This document shows, piece by piece, positions 5,865-15,336 of a DNA stretch of 24,840 nucleotides (position 1 is the first letter of the stretch; every line of letters begins with the position of its first letter). The position numbers and the translations under genes are program-made. A model generated the notes under the pieces. The model saw only the letters and a program-made list of their open reading frames with translations. It was not told the DNA's origin and made no database searches. The stretch lies in assembly GCA_018702715.1 (NCBI GenBank), contig JABIYQ010000609.1, positions 1-24,840 on the forward strand. Direction: 5' to 3'. The stretch is from Desulfobacula sp. Lineage in GTDB: Bacteria; Desulfobacterota; Desulfobacteria; Desulfobacterales; Desulfobacteraceae.

Positions 5865-8660
5865 CTAAAACGTATATCCAATTGAAAAATGAAACCGTCC
5901 CGGGTCTTCATTATTTTCCGGGTTCAGTTTATATCCATATAAAATTCCAACAGGACCAAGGGGGGTTATGTAACGAATCCCTGTTCCCACTGTAAATTTA
6001 AATTTTTCATTTATACCCCCACCTCCCAATACTGTATCCTTTAATGATCCTGCATCAAAGAAAACCGGCAGTTCAAAATTTTTGCCCAAATCAATGCGGA
6101 GTTCCATTGAGCCGGCAATTTGTGTCTTGCCACCGGCCGGGTCTCCAAAACTGTCAATGATCAATTCATTTTCACCAAAACCCCTAATATCTGAGATACC
6201 ACCAAGAAAAAAAAGTTGATCATCCGGAAGCTGAGAATCTTTGCCAAGATTCTGGATAAATCCGACCATTCCCTGAAACGCCATCACAAGCCTTGGGCCT
6301 GCCTGGAAATAATACTTTGTTTTAACCCGGTATTTTACAAAATTATCAAGATTTTCCAGAACATCTTTATTGTATTCGGCTGATGCGTTAAAATAAACCC
6401 CCTTGGTTGGTTTTACAAAGGAATTGACACTGCTCCACGTTAAAAAAGGGGTGACAGTTGCAATTCCCCTGATGTCATAAATTTCAGGATCAACCCCTTT
6501 TGTAGTATCCACCTGATACTGCTCCCGGGATTCCAGATTAAAACTTGTGCCAAGTTTCAGATTGCTGAAAAAATTTTTTTCAAATGATAGTTCCGACCCA
6601 TATTTACGGGAACCAAAGTTCTGGTTTTTCAATTCTTCTTTGGTGGCGTAAACAGAAAACTTAGCCAGAATATACTGGGACATGAAATCAAAATCCTTTA
6701 TTCCCATTTTAGTTTGAAACCCCGTCCCTGAAATTTGCGCATCCAGGTAAAGTTCCCTGTTCATTCCAAAAAAGTTTTTGTCTCCTATAGATACAGCAAG
6801 ATAAGCATCCCTGGCAGTATCATACCCCAGACTTGTTTCAAAAAAATAGGGCTTTTTTTCTTCAACATCTACCAAAAAAAAGAGTTGGTCGTAATTTTCC
6901 TTAATCCCCAGAGCTTTAAAATCAGCACTTTCAATACTATTGATATTTCGAATATTTTTCTGTAATTCTATAAACCTGTTCAAAGACACTGGCTCATTGT
7001 CTGTTATGGTGTTGTGCCGCAGCAAAACTAAATCTTTTGTGCGAAAGTTACCAAATGTCCAAACTCCGCCAACCGACACCTGGGTATTTTTATCTATACG
7101 AAATTCAATTGAGCAGTTTTCTTTGTCTTTTCCAGGTGCTACATGTGCCTCAACCTTTGCATATATGTATCCTTTTTCAGCAAGATAAGAAAGAATCGCC
7201 ATTCTGTCCTTTTGAACAAGAGATTTTACAAAGTGTATACCAGGTCTTGTCTCAATATTTTGTCTCAACTCTTTTTCAAAGTCATCGGGCAGACCTTGAA
7301 ATAAGACACTTGTTATGACTTTCAAATATCCCTGATGAATATTAAATATCACATCACCATATACGATTTCCTCTTCATTTTTTTTGCCCCAGATGACATC
7401 ACCTGTCACTTTTGTGTCTATAAACCCCTGGTTGGAATAATAATTTTCAACTACCTTCTTGTCTTCCTGAAATAGTTTATCAACAAAAGGACCATCATAA
7501 AGGAATGCTTTTTCCCGGGTGAGGATGTCTTTTTTTAACTCTTTTTCATTTAAGGGTTCAGACCCTTTGACAACAGAGGATTTCACAAGATATCGTGTGT
7601 TTTCTTCAATAATGATATATATTTCCCTTAACCTCTTTCCTGATTCCTTGATGTTTTTGGCTGTATAATTTATTTTGCAGTCTGCAAATCCTGCCTTCTG
7701 ATATCGGTTTTTAATATTTTTCAGGCTTTTTTTGAGCCCGAAATCATTGGCATTCCCTTTGGTAAACAAAGTCAGATCTTTTTTAAGGGTGCGGGTCCTA
7801 AATTCTTTATTTCCAGAAAATGTTACCCTGTATCTCGGCCCTTCATCAATGTTGATAATGATCCGAATACTTGATGCTGGATCATTATTTTCTACCATAT
7901 GGTTGATTACAGCTTCGGCAAATCCTTTTTTTCTATAAAATGCCAGAAATTTTTTCGTATCCTTTTCAATCTCACTTTGAATAAATCTTTTCCCTTTGCT
8001 CCAGAAAAAGAGCGGCAGTTCATAAGACTTCATTTTCATTTTAAGACGGGTATCGGAAAAACTTTTGTTGCCGTGAAATTCAATATTGTTTACTTTTAGA
8101 AACCCGCCTTTTTCAACATTAATCAGAATGGCCAGTTCCAGTTCGTCTGTTTGTTCAGTAAGTATTTTTACAAAAGGATCGAAATATCCATTTTTCTTAA
8201 AAAGTTCTTCAATGGATTTGATATTTTTTTCCAGATTATTTTTATTGAAAGAATCACCCACTCCATAATCTGTGGCATCAATTACATCATCTTTGAAAAC
8301 CGGAAAGGAACCATTCACTTTTATATCCCGAATAAGCTGTGTCGGTGTCAGCCGGAAGACAATATCTGTAAAAGCTGCATCCCAGTCTTGATCAGGCACC
8401 TCAATCAGACTGAACTGGTTGGTCTGTTTGAGCATCTCAATGGAGATTAAAAGATTTTCCTGGGAAAATTGCTCCCTTTTTTTGACGCGGATTATTTGAT
8501 ACGCCATTTTTTTTAATTTTTCGCGCCTGGCAGTTTTTCCGGCCAGAATTTCTATTTTCACACTTTTAACAATAGGGAGTCCGTTTTTGATATTTTCATC
8601 GGCAAAGACAGGATGATAAAAAAATAGTGCCGCAAGAATAAAAATTATTATTTTATTCAT
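5865..8660 (-). CDS. Omp85 outer-membrane assembly protein (BamA/TamA type) with about seven POTRA domains
   Basis: A 931-residue outer-membrane protein with a signal peptide (MNKIIIFILAALFFYHPVFA, cleavage near 20). The periplasmic part, about 30-600, divides into seven POTRA-like repeats beginning near 30, 108, 187, 276, 356, 446 and 526. Several contain the usual helix-turn pattern ending in GYFD, GFAEA, GFADC, GFIDT or GYIYA. The barrel follows: the lid-loop motif is GGISDIRGFGENE (IRGF at 825-828), then GPVGILYGYKL, and the chain ends in the aromatic GYTF typical of the barrel-assembly signal. E. coli BamA has five POTRA domains and TamA three, so this one is unusually long in the periplasm. 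It begins three bases after the tamB stop, suggesting translational coupling and a TamA-like partnership; a second BamA elsewhere in the genome would be expected. Confidence 0.92.
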   Translation of the reverse strand: MNKIIIFILAALFFYHPVFADENIKNGLPIVKSVKIEILAGKTARREKLKKMAYQIIRVKKREQFSQENLLISIEMLKQTNQFSLIEVPDQDWDAAFTDIVFRLTPTQLIRDIKVNGSFPVFKDDVIDATDYGVGDSFNKNNLEKNIKSIEELFKKNGYFDPFVKILTEQTDELELAILINVEKGGFLKVNNIEFHGNKSFSDTRLKMKMKSYELPLFFWSKGKRFIQSEIEKDTKKFLAFYRKKGFAEAVINHMVENNDPASSIRIIINIDEGPRYRVTFSGNKEFRTRTLKKDLTLFTKGNANDFGLKKSLKNIKNRYQKAGFADCKINYTAKNIKESGKRLREIYIIIEENTRYLVKSSVVKGSEPLNEKELKKDILTREKAFLYDGPFVDKLFQEDKKVVENYYSNQGFIDTKVTGDVIWGKKNEEEIVYGDVIFNIHQGYLKVITSVLFQGLPDDFEKELRQNIETRPGIHFVKSLVQKDRMAILSYLAEKGYIYAKVEAHVAPGKDKENCSIEFRIDKNTQVSVGGVWTFGNFRTKDLVLLRHNTITDNEPVSLNRFIELQKNIRNINSIESADFKALGIKENYDQLFFLVDVEEKKPYFFETSLGYDTARDAYLAVSIGDKNFFGMNRELYLDAQISGTGFQTKMGIKDFDFMSQYILAKFSVYATKEELKNQNFGSRKYGSELSFEKNFFSNLKLGTSFNLESREQYQVDTTKGVDPEIYDIRGIATVTPFLTWSSVNSFVKPTKGVYFNASAEYNKDVLENLDNFVKYRVKTKYYFQAGPRLVMAFQGMVGFIQNLGKDSQLPDDQLFFLGGISDIRGFGENELIIDSFGDPAGGKTQIAGSMELRIDLGKNFELPVFFDAGSLKDTVLGGGGINEKFKFTVGTGIRYITPLGPVGILYGYKLNPENNEDPGRFHFSIGYTF

Positions 8661-8663
8661 CTA

Positions 8664-11600
8664 TTATCTGAACTCCAATTTAAAAGTAACCTCTGTGCCA
8701 AAGTCTCCTTTTGAATCGTTAAAGGCCTTGAGCATTACATTTTCAAGGATTTTGTATTCAGCCGCATTTGTGTGGACTGTCTCTTCATCCCGGGTTTCCA
8801 TTAAATATTTTACCTCCATGCGTTTTGATAATTTTTTACCCAGAGAAACGCTCACATTTGAACTTTGGGATCCTGAATCATCATATCCGACTTTAAAGGA
8901 ATCTAGTGGGGTTGACTCTTCCACACTTTCCCCGATGATATTTGAAGCCTTGTCTGTCAGGATATTCGTATAGGAGCCACCATCTCCCTTCCCCAGCTCC
9001 TTTGTGGTTTTGCCGGCAATGAGAAGTGACAGGATATCCTCATGGGTTTCCTTTGGATTGGAAAAGAGCTGAAATTTCAAATTATCTTTTTTTCCTGAAA
9101 CCTTAAGAGTGATGGTCCAGTTTCTTATCTCGGTTTTTGCTGCCAGATTGATATCCGGATCGATTTTATAAGGATCCACAAAATCTATTATCCCTTTTTC
9201 AATCTGAAATTCTTTTTTCTGGTACATTATGGTTCCCTCTATGATCCTGGCCCTTCCCGTAATCACAGGATTTGTGGCAGTTCCCGATATATTTACATTT
9301 GGTTCCACAAGGATGAAAACAAGATTGTTATCCACTACAAAGGGATCATTATAATCAACATCAATATTCAAAGAGGTATTTTCAATCATAGCAATACCCG
9401 TATCGCTTTTTGCTTCAGATATTGATGTTTCTCTTTTTTTATCACCCATGGCCTCTGCAAGATCAAAGGTGAAATCTTTGTAATACTCTCCTTTAATCAT
9501 CTGAAAGGTCCCTGAAAGATCTGATTTCTCCCGGGTCCCTGAAAAAACAAGATCATGATTAAATTCAATTACGGCCATATCTGGTAATTCAAGGGCGATA
9601 TGGTTGCCCTTAAACTGGATATTCCCTTTTACAGGCTTATAATCTTTAAGGCCTATCTTCCCTTTTATGTTCAGGCTCCCTTTATCAATATCAGCAGCAA
9701 TATTTTCAATTTCCAATTCATCCTTTAAAAGTTTTATTTTCCCATTAAGATTTGAAATTGTTACCTTGGCTTGTGGAATGGAATAATCAATCCCGGATAA
9801 GGTGATAACTGCATCAAAATCCGGTTTTTCAAGACTTCCTTTGATATCTGCTCTGATTGCTATTTTTCCTGTGGTTTGTTTAAGCCCTTCCATCATTTCT
9901 TTGGGCAGATCAAGATTAAGCTTTCCTTTTGATGTGGCATACCCGTTAATACTTCCTCTTATTTCATCAAGACCAGCCATTTTGAATATAGGTGTAAGTA
10001 AGGTCTTATTAAATTTTAATTTCAGATCGTAAACAGAATTTTCAGGATCAAAAGATGCCTTGAGATCTGTTGTTTTGTCCAGGAGGACTGAAAAATACAG
10101 ATCATTTAAATTGGGTTCATTCAAATTAAGATCAGCCATGACATGTTTAATGGGTATCGCTTTTTCAGACAGGACGGCTGGGCTTTTAGACGCGATTTTG
10201 TCATATTGGAGATTGATATTAAGATCTGAATCAAATTTCTCCATGAAAATACTTTTTTTTGCACCTGTTTTTGAGGGGATGGGTATATCAAGGCTGTCTG
10301 CAAAAACAATTAATTTACAATCTTGTATTTTATAGTCTTTTAAACCAACATTTCCGGCCAGACGCAAATGACCTTCATTAATATCTGCCGACAGGGTATT
10401 AATATTAATTTTATCCCCTGTGGCTTTTATGCTGCTATTTAGATTTGCAATGTTTATACCCAAATGACTTAAATCATAATTAATATTGGAAAGGTCCACT
10501 AAAGCCACGAACTCAGGTTCTTTAAAGCTGCCTTTAACATCAGCATTCAGACTTATTTTGCCCTGGGCTTCATAAAGTTCTTTTATCAAATCCTGGGTCA
10601 ATGCAGGGTGTATATTGGCAGGTATATTGCCTTTTGCATTTATCTGACCGTCAATATGGGTTTTTATACCCTTGATACCTGCAAATTCAAACAAAGGGGC
10701 AAGATCGCTGTGGTTAAAATTTATCCCGGCATGGTAAAGATTTTTTACGATGTCCAAAGAAGCATTAAGACCAACAATTTTTTCAAGTTTGATTTCAATT
10801 TCTTTTTTCCCAAAATCTATATCTGCATTTATATTTTTTACAGGGATTTGTTTGTCATAAAAGTTTATTTTGTCCATGGATGCATTATTGGCATAGTCCA
10901 CATCCACATTAAGATTAAAATTAATTAAAGAATTCAGATATTCTTGATCTATTTTTATATCATCAGACTCAAAAAATCTTTTAGGTATGATATTTTGTCC
11001 TGAAACAAACATGTTTGCATTGACAACATCTTTTAACATAAACCCTTTTTCAAAAACATCGGCAGATCCTTTCACATCAATTACCAGGTCTTGATCTTTA
11101 ATAATAAGCCGCTTAATCTCAGCATGCCCAAATGAATTTATGGAACCTTCAAATTCAAGGTCATTAATGGAAACACTTTCTAGCGCAAGATTATTTCCCA
11201 AAACTTTTGCTTTGACTTCAGGATTGGCAATGTGGCCTGCCATTGTTATTTGGCTGTCAATACTTCCTTTGACCGCAGTCAAGCCTAAGGCCGTTGTTGT
11301 TGAATATAGATCATTCGCATTGATATTCACGTTTGCATCAAGAAGGTTTTTAAAAATATCATACTGGCCTGTAACGCCAATCTCAGTATCCAGCGTTTCT
11401 GCGTTAAACCTTTTGATTTTACATATCCCTTTTTCAATGGTTCCGCTTAAATTGGTTTTAAAATCCAGAAAATGTGTTCCTGGTTTGTCTTGCTTAACGT
11501 CTTCAAGAACAAGATTAAAATGATAATTTGCCGCAAGACTTTCAGGGCGAACGCCTTTGCCCTTGATATTACCAAAGGATAAAAACCGGCCTGAAAATCC

Positions 11601-12758
11601 TTTTACCCATTTCCCAAGATTTTGAAAATCGCCATTTTTCTGGTTAAACGAAAAGTCATACTTAAGCGTATCTGGATTTTCGGCTGGTTTTAAAAAACCT
11701 TTTGGGAAAAGATCCTTGAGATCGGCCATACCTTTAAATTCTATATTGCTCCCAAGAATATTCAGGTTTCCTTTTTTTAATAAAAATATCCGGTCAACAA
11801 TGCTTGCTGACAAATTGACTCCATCCCCTTTTAGATCTTCATCAATCTTAAGATTGTCCACATCAAGTTTTAAACTAACTTCAGGATTATTTATGGGTCC
11901 TTTCCCTGCAAGAGTCACCTTTGCTAAACCGCCAAGATCTGTCTTGTTCTCCAAAAATCGATTGAATTGTTCAAGACGGGAAGTTGCACTTAAATTAAAA
12001 TCAATTCCAGGTGCTTTAAAAATATCGTGTGCTATTCCTTTTGCTTTCAAAACACAAAGGTCTGAGTCCAGTTCAACATTAAAATCAACCTTTGATCCCT
12101 GTTCAAGTTCAGTTAAAAAACTTAAATTATTAACCAGGATCTCTTTATTTTTAAAGGTTATGCTGCTGTTTTTTATCCGGCTGGTCAATGACAGATGCCG
12201 GGCCATAAGATCAGCATCATTGATATCAATATTTAATGATTTTAGATGAATATTTTGAATAGAGTCATTAAAGGTTAATGCTCCCTCAATAACCCGTGCT
12301 TTTTTGACAATCACATTAATGGGAAAGCTATACCTTTCTTTGTTTGCGATTTCTTTTTCAGGGGATTTCTTATCTTCGGGTATGAGTGCGTCTATTAAAT
12401 TAATGCGGTTATTAATATCCTTAACGATTGATATTTCAGGGCCGTTCACTATTAAGGAATTTATTTCCAGAACTTTTATAAAAAGAGAACTTATCTTTAA
12501 ATCAAGCAAAAGACTTTTGAATTTAAAACAGGTGGTGTTTTGTGGGTCCTTTATCTGAATTCCATCTAATTTGATATATGAATTGATTAGTGAAAATTCT
12601 ATATTGTCAGCTAAAAGAGTACCGGGTATGGCAGTATTAATTTTATCAACAAGCAGTTTTTTTGCATGATCTGTTTTTACATATAAGAACATTGTCAAAA
12701 TGATTACAAGAAAAGTACAGGCAAGTCCTATACCTGCTAAAGCGATTTTTTTTTTCAT
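8664..12758 (-). CDS. tamB: TamB-family inner-membrane/periplasmic translocation protein
   Basis: A 1364-residue protein with one N-terminal membrane anchor (about residues 5-27, then KTDHAKKLL) and a very long beta-rich periplasmic body of the AsmA/TamB type. The C-terminal TamB domain (about 1060-1364) is well marked: NVNISGTATNPVITGRARI, EGTIMYQKKEFQIEKGIIDF, DPDINLAAKTEI, ETHEDILSLLIAGKT and a last segment ending in VTFKLEFR. TamB proteins bridge the periplasm as a hydrophobic groove and work with an Omp85 partner or in phospholipid transport to the outer membrane. Here the Omp85 gene follows after three bases. The middle part contains two similar units of about 215 residues (see repeat). 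E. coli TamB is about 1259 residues, so this one is somewhat longer. The start ATG has only a weak ribosome site. About 205 bases separate it from the permease gene upstream; that gap is AT-rich with no convincing promoter. Confidence 0.92.
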   Translation of the reverse strand: MKKKIALAGIGLACTFLVIILTMFLYVKTDHAKKLLVDKINTAIPGTLLADNIEFSLINSYIKLDGIQIKDPQNTTCFKFKSLLLDLKISSLFIKVLEINSLIVNGPEISIVKDINNRINLIDALIPEDKKSPEKEIANKERYSFPINVIVKKARVIEGALTFNDSIQNIHLKSLNIDINDADLMARHLSLTSRIKNSSITFKNKEILVNNLSFLTELEQGSKVDFNVELDSDLCVLKAKGIAHDIFKAPGIDFNLSATSRLEQFNRFLENKTDLGGLAKVTLAGKGPINNPEVSLKLDVDNLKIDEDLKGDGVNLSASIVDRIFLLKKGNLNILGSNIEFKGMADLKDLFPKGFLKPAENPDTLKYDFSFNQKNGDFQNLGKWVKGFSGRFLSFGNIKGKGVRPESLAANYHFNLVLEDVKQDKPGTHFLDFKTNLSGTIEKGICKIKRFNAETLDTEIGVTGQYDIFKNLLDANVNINANDLYSTTTALGLTAVKGSIDSQITMAGHIANPEVKAKVLGNNLALESVSINDLEFEGSINSFGHAEIKRLIIKDQDLVIDVKGSADVFEKGFMLKDVVNANMFVSGQNIIPKRFFESDDIKIDQEYLNSLINFNLNVDVDYANNASMDKINFYDKQIPVKNINADIDFGKKEIEIKLEKIVGLNASLDIVKNLYHAGINFNHSDLAPLFEFAGIKGIKTHIDGQINAKGNIPANIHPALTQDLIKELYEAQGKISLNADVKGSFKEPEFVALVDLSNINYDLSHLGINIANLNSSIKATGDKININTLSADINEGHLRLAGNVGLKDYKIQDCKLIVFADSLDIPIPSKTGAKKSIFMEKFDSDLNINLQYDKIASKSPAVLSEKAIPIKHVMADLNLNEPNLNDLYFSVLLDKTTDLKASFDPENSVYDLKLKFNKTLLTPIFKMAGLDEIRGSINGYATSKGKLNLDLPKEMMEGLKQTTGKIAIRADIKGSLEKPDFDAVITLSGIDYSIPQAKVTISNLNGKIKLLKDELEIENIAADIDKGSLNIKGKIGLKDYKPVKGNIQFKGNHIALELPDMAVIEFNHDLVFSGTREKSDLSGTFQMIKGEYYKDFTFDLAEAMGDKKRETSISEAKSDTGIAMIENTSLNIDVDYNDPFVVDNNLVFILVEPNVNISGTATNPVITGRARIIEGTIMYQKKEFQIEKGIIDFVDPYKIDPDINLAAKTEIRNWTITLKVSGKKDNLKFQLFSNPKETHEDILSLLIAGKTTKELGKGDGGSYTNILTDKASNIIGESVEESTPLDSFKVGYDDSGSQSSNVSVSLGKKLSKRMEVKYLMETRDEETVHTNAAEYKILENVMLKAFNDSKGDFGTEVTFKLEFR
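9591..10928 (-). repeat. Internal duplication of about 215 residues in TamB
   Basis: Residues about 611-827 (10278-10928) and 842-1056 (9591-10235) share order and motifs. GKISLNADVKGSFKEPEF matches GKIAIRADIKGSLEKPDF; DLSNINYDL matches TLSGIDYSI; NIANLNSSIK matches TISNLNGKIK; SADINEGHLRLAGNVGLKDYK matches AADIDKGSLNIKGKIGLKDYK. DNA identity is moderate, so the duplication is old. It would lengthen the groove by one unit. Confidence 0.75.
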
Positions 12759-12963
12759 ACCCGCATATTTAAAACTAGTGCTGACAATTTTTAATTAATG
12801 CTATACAAAAAAATTTATACTGTTTTAAAAAAAAATGCAAACAATACCCTGAACCTGAATTTACTTTCTAAAGCAAAAAAATTGTCTGCAATTGTCTTGG
12901 CATTTTCACTCAAAAGCCGTGGCACAGGACTCATATCGGTTTCTTTTTGTTGGCCTGAAGGGT

Positions 12964-14565
12964 CTATTTAGCAGTGCTTTGAAGCACTTGAGTAGCCGTT
13001 TCAAGTATCCCTTCGGGAAATCCAACAAGGGGATATATCACAAGGAATCCAACCACCCACAGCAACACCATGGAGAGTAGAAAAAATCCAAATCCGTATT
13101 TTACAAAATCAATCGCTTCAAGGACCCTTTTATTTGTATCCGGATAAATTCCCAAAGCAAATGTCAGTGCATTGGCAGGTGAACCCACGATAAGAAAATG
13201 GGCAAACGAAGATGCCAGTGCAACGGCCATACCTATGGCCCAGGGTTCCCCGGCAACGCCGCTCATAATCCCCATGGGGATTACAATGGGCCCGATAAGA
13301 GCAACTGTAGCTGCGTCCGACATAAAATTGGTAACCAGACCGGAAAAACCTGACATTCCAACCCATAGCCCAAAACCTTGGTCCATGCCCACTTTTGAAA
13401 GTACATCCAGAAAAGTCGTAGCCAGCCAAAGGGCACCGCCGCTTTCCTTTAAAAGTGCACCCAGAGTCAAAGCGCCGCAGTACATGAACCATGCATTAAA
13501 AGAGATACGACCCAGTATTTTTTCAAAATCTACTGTTTTGAATAATACGGGTATAACAAAGGCCAGAAGAGCCGGGCCGCCCAGTCCCGTCGCTTCTCCA
13601 CCAAATATCCAGAGAGCTACAATGAGAAACAAAGTCCCTGCCGTAACATACTCAGCATACTTCATCTTACCCATTTGGCGCGTTTCTTCCTTGATATATT
13701 CCAACCCCGGGGTAAGATCCCGGGTCTTTATCTTTTTACTGAAAAAGGTCGCCATATAAAAAAACAGCATGATGCTGCCCAGCGGTACCAGGGGCCATCC
13801 ATATTTCATCCAGTCAGCATAGGTAATGGGTATACCATAATCAGTAAAAAACCCCATCATGATCACATTACGGCCTCCGGCCGATGGTGTGCCCGGCCCT
13901 CCCATATTCAGAGCAAAGCAAAGGGAAAAAAGTAAATATTTGGCCAGGGCAGGATCATGAACAACTTTCCCGCCTTCAGGGCTGGTAGCCTTTACTGATC
14001 CATAATAGACAGCCATCATAACCGGTACCATAAAGGAACACATTGCAGGGGCCGACATGAATGAGCCCATAATCGACATGCTGACGCACAACACCAACAT
14101 GGGAACCCAGAACCCTTTGGTCCATCCCAACAACCAGACTGCCAGGCGTTTATGGAATCCCACCTCCACAACAGTCGCTCCCAAAGCAAAAACACCTAGC
14201 ATGAACAGGGGTGCATCACCAGCAAAGGTTTTCCCGATCATATTAAAAGGGAGAAGCCCGAAAAAATAGGCCATGAGAGGCATTAAAAGTCCGGTCACTC
14301 CAATGGGAATGGCCTCAACTGCAAAAAAAATGACCGCCATGGGAACGAGCCCCAAAACGATCATGGTTTTATCAGATGCCTGCCCCAGGTTATGGGCTAT
14401 TTCCCAGTCGATCATTTTGTCGACATAGCCGTATTTGTCCAACACATCCATAAGAGACTGGGGCACTGGTAAAATATAGGCAACCAGAATAAAAATCGCC
14501 ACTCCAATACCAATCCATAGTCCCTTTTTGGCCAATATCCCGGTTTTTTCCCCGTGCGTATCCAA
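12964..14565 (-). CDS. SLC13/DASS-family anion permease
   Basis: A 533-residue inner-membrane transporter with about 12 hydrophobic segments. The start is a TTG at 14565, supported by GGAGG seven bases upstream; there is no suitable ATG nearby. The divalent anion:sodium symporter pattern is visible as two inverted halves: MSAPAMCSFMVPV and GGPGTPSAGGRNVIMMG in the first, and TNFMSDAATVALIGPIVIP and VGSPANALTFALG in the second. The usual SNT motif of sodium and substrate sites is altered to APA in the first half and SDA in the second, so cation coupling and substrate may differ from well-studied dicarboxylate carriers. DASS members carry dicarboxylates, citrate or sulfate; for a sulfate reducer sulfate is one possibility, but the sequence does not decide. 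It lies 57 bases downstream of a CBS-domain gene in the same direction, probably its regulator. Confidence 0.88.
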   Translation of the reverse strand: MDTHGEKTGILAKKGLWIGIGVAIFILVAYILPVPQSLMDVLDKYGYVDKMIDWEIAHNLGQASDKTMIVLGLVPMAVIFFAVEAIPIGVTGLLMPLMAYFFGLLPFNMIGKTFAGDAPLFMLGVFALGATVVEVGFHKRLAVWLLGWTKGFWVPMLVLCVSMSIMGSFMSAPAMCSFMVPVMMAVYYGSVKATSPEGGKVVHDPALAKYLLFSLCFALNMGGPGTPSAGGRNVIMMGFFTDYGIPITYADWMKYGWPLVPLGSIMLFFYMATFFSKKIKTRDLTPGLEYIKEETRQMGKMKYAEYVTAGTLFLIVALWIFGGEATGLGGPALLAFVIPVLFKTVDFEKILGRISFNAWFMYCGALTLGALLKESGGALWLATTFLDVLSKVGMDQGFGLWVGMSGFSGLVTNFMSDAATVALIGPIVIPMGIMSGVAGEPWAIGMAVALASSFAHFLIVGSPANALTFALGIYPDTNKRVLEAIDFVKYGFGFFLLSMVLLWVVGFLVIYPLVGFPEGILETATQVLQSTAK

Positions 14566-14622
14566 AAAAAGCCTCCAAATGTCTGTTTGTAAATTCTACC
14601 CGATTTCAACAACAGTCAGGAT

Positions 14623-15177
14623 TCATTGCTCACAAGTTTTGATCTTATCGCAAATTTGGGTGAATACATCAGACAATCGCAGGATACCTATCACTTTTTC
14701 AGCTGCCGTCACAAGCAGAGATTGATATCGGCCCGCAACCAATTGGTGCATTGCCTCACTCAGGTTAGCATTTTCATCTATATACGTACCATTTGCGGGA
14801 GTTTCCATAATATCACTCACACGCAGTGTTTTGGTACGCTCGCATATAAATTCCAAAGGTTCATCCCAAAATACATTATCCTTCAACATGGACTTGATGA
14901 AGTCGGGACTGTATCCGGAACGCGATAGCGTCCCAGTGGCTTCAATTTGTCCGTATTTGGGTTCAAGAGCCTTTAGAATATCAAACATGGTTATTTTACC
15001 AACAATATTGCCGTCATTATCAAACACCAGTATGGCGCGATGCTTAAACTTTAAGGGATCAATTGTCTGTTGAGCTTTTTCCAGGGCAAGGACCGCCGCT
15101 TGCAATGTCACATCCTGGGAGACAATTGCATATCTTTGAATTGGAACCATTAAATTTTTTACTTTTATGGTTTTCAT
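14623..15177 (-). CDS. Two-CBS-domain protein
   Basis: A 184-residue soluble protein made of a CBS pair. CBS1 spans about 5-68 (NLMVPIQRYAIVSQDVTLQA to GKITMFDILKAL) and CBS2 about 114-178 (VSDIMETPANGTYIDE to VIGILRLSDVFTQI), joined by an insert of about 45 residues rich in charged and aromatic residues. CBS pairs usually sense adenine nucleotides and control an attached or neighbouring transporter or enzyme. Here the next gene is a DASS permease, so a separate regulatory subunit for that permease, sensing energy charge, is a reasonable inference. No ribosome site precedes the ATG, which fits with the promoter lying only about 12 bases upstream. Domain assignment is secure; the ligand is unknown. 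Confidence 0.88.
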   Translation of the reverse strand: MKTIKVKNLMVPIQRYAIVSQDVTLQAAVLALEKAQQTIDPLKFKHRAILVFDNDGNIVGKITMFDILKALEPKYGQIEATGTLSRSGYSPDFIKSMLKDNVFWDEPLEFICERTKTLRVSDIMETPANGTYIDENANLSEAMHQLVAGRYQSLLVTAAEKVIGILRLSDVFTQICDKIKTCEQ

Positions 15178-15188
15178 ATCTGCTATAT

Positions 15189-15217
15189 TCTATATCTATG
15201 ACAATAATGGATGTCAA
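15189..15217 (-). promoter_or_regulatory. Sigma70-type promoter of the CBS/permease genes
   Basis: On the minus strand TTGACA (15212-15217) is followed by a 17-base spacer and TATAGA (15189-15194). Only 11 bases separate the -10 box from the ATG at 15177, so transcription would start about four bases before the gene. This predicts a nearly leaderless message and agrees with the missing Shine-Dalgarno sequence. TAGAAT two bases further on is an alternative -10. Confidence 0.6.
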
Positions 15218-15263
15218 GCAGGTTGCCATCTTTTTCTAAACCTATGAATCACATGTTTTCTAC

Positions 15264-15291
15264 TTGACAAGTAAATTATCTTTAATATGCT
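15264..15291 (+). promoter_or_regulatory. Possible promoter of the Lhr helicase gene
   Basis: TTGACA at 15264-15269 is followed after 16 bases by TATGCT (15286-15291), a four-of-six match to the -10 box. TAATAT at 15291-15296 is a better box but 21 bases away. The helicase ATG is at 15337, with GGAG at 15315-15318, rather far from the ATG (18 bases). Confidence 0.35.
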
Positions 15292-15336
15292 AATATGTGA
15301 GCAATGAGAATATAGGAGCTTCAGATATAATATAAT

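Noticed and set aside
11716..12249. 177-codon + strand open frame inside tamB
   Set aside because: Antisense to a well-supported TamB coding region, Ser/Leu/Arg-rich as expected for a shadow.
12870..12900. Direct repeat ATTGTCT upstream of tamB
   Set aside because: Two short copies only, ten bases apart, in AT-rich sequence; too little to call a regulatory site.
13172..13759. Long + strand open frame of 195 codons opposite the permease
   Set aside because: Antisense to a clear membrane transporter; the composition mirrors the hydrophobic gene and no domain is recognisable.
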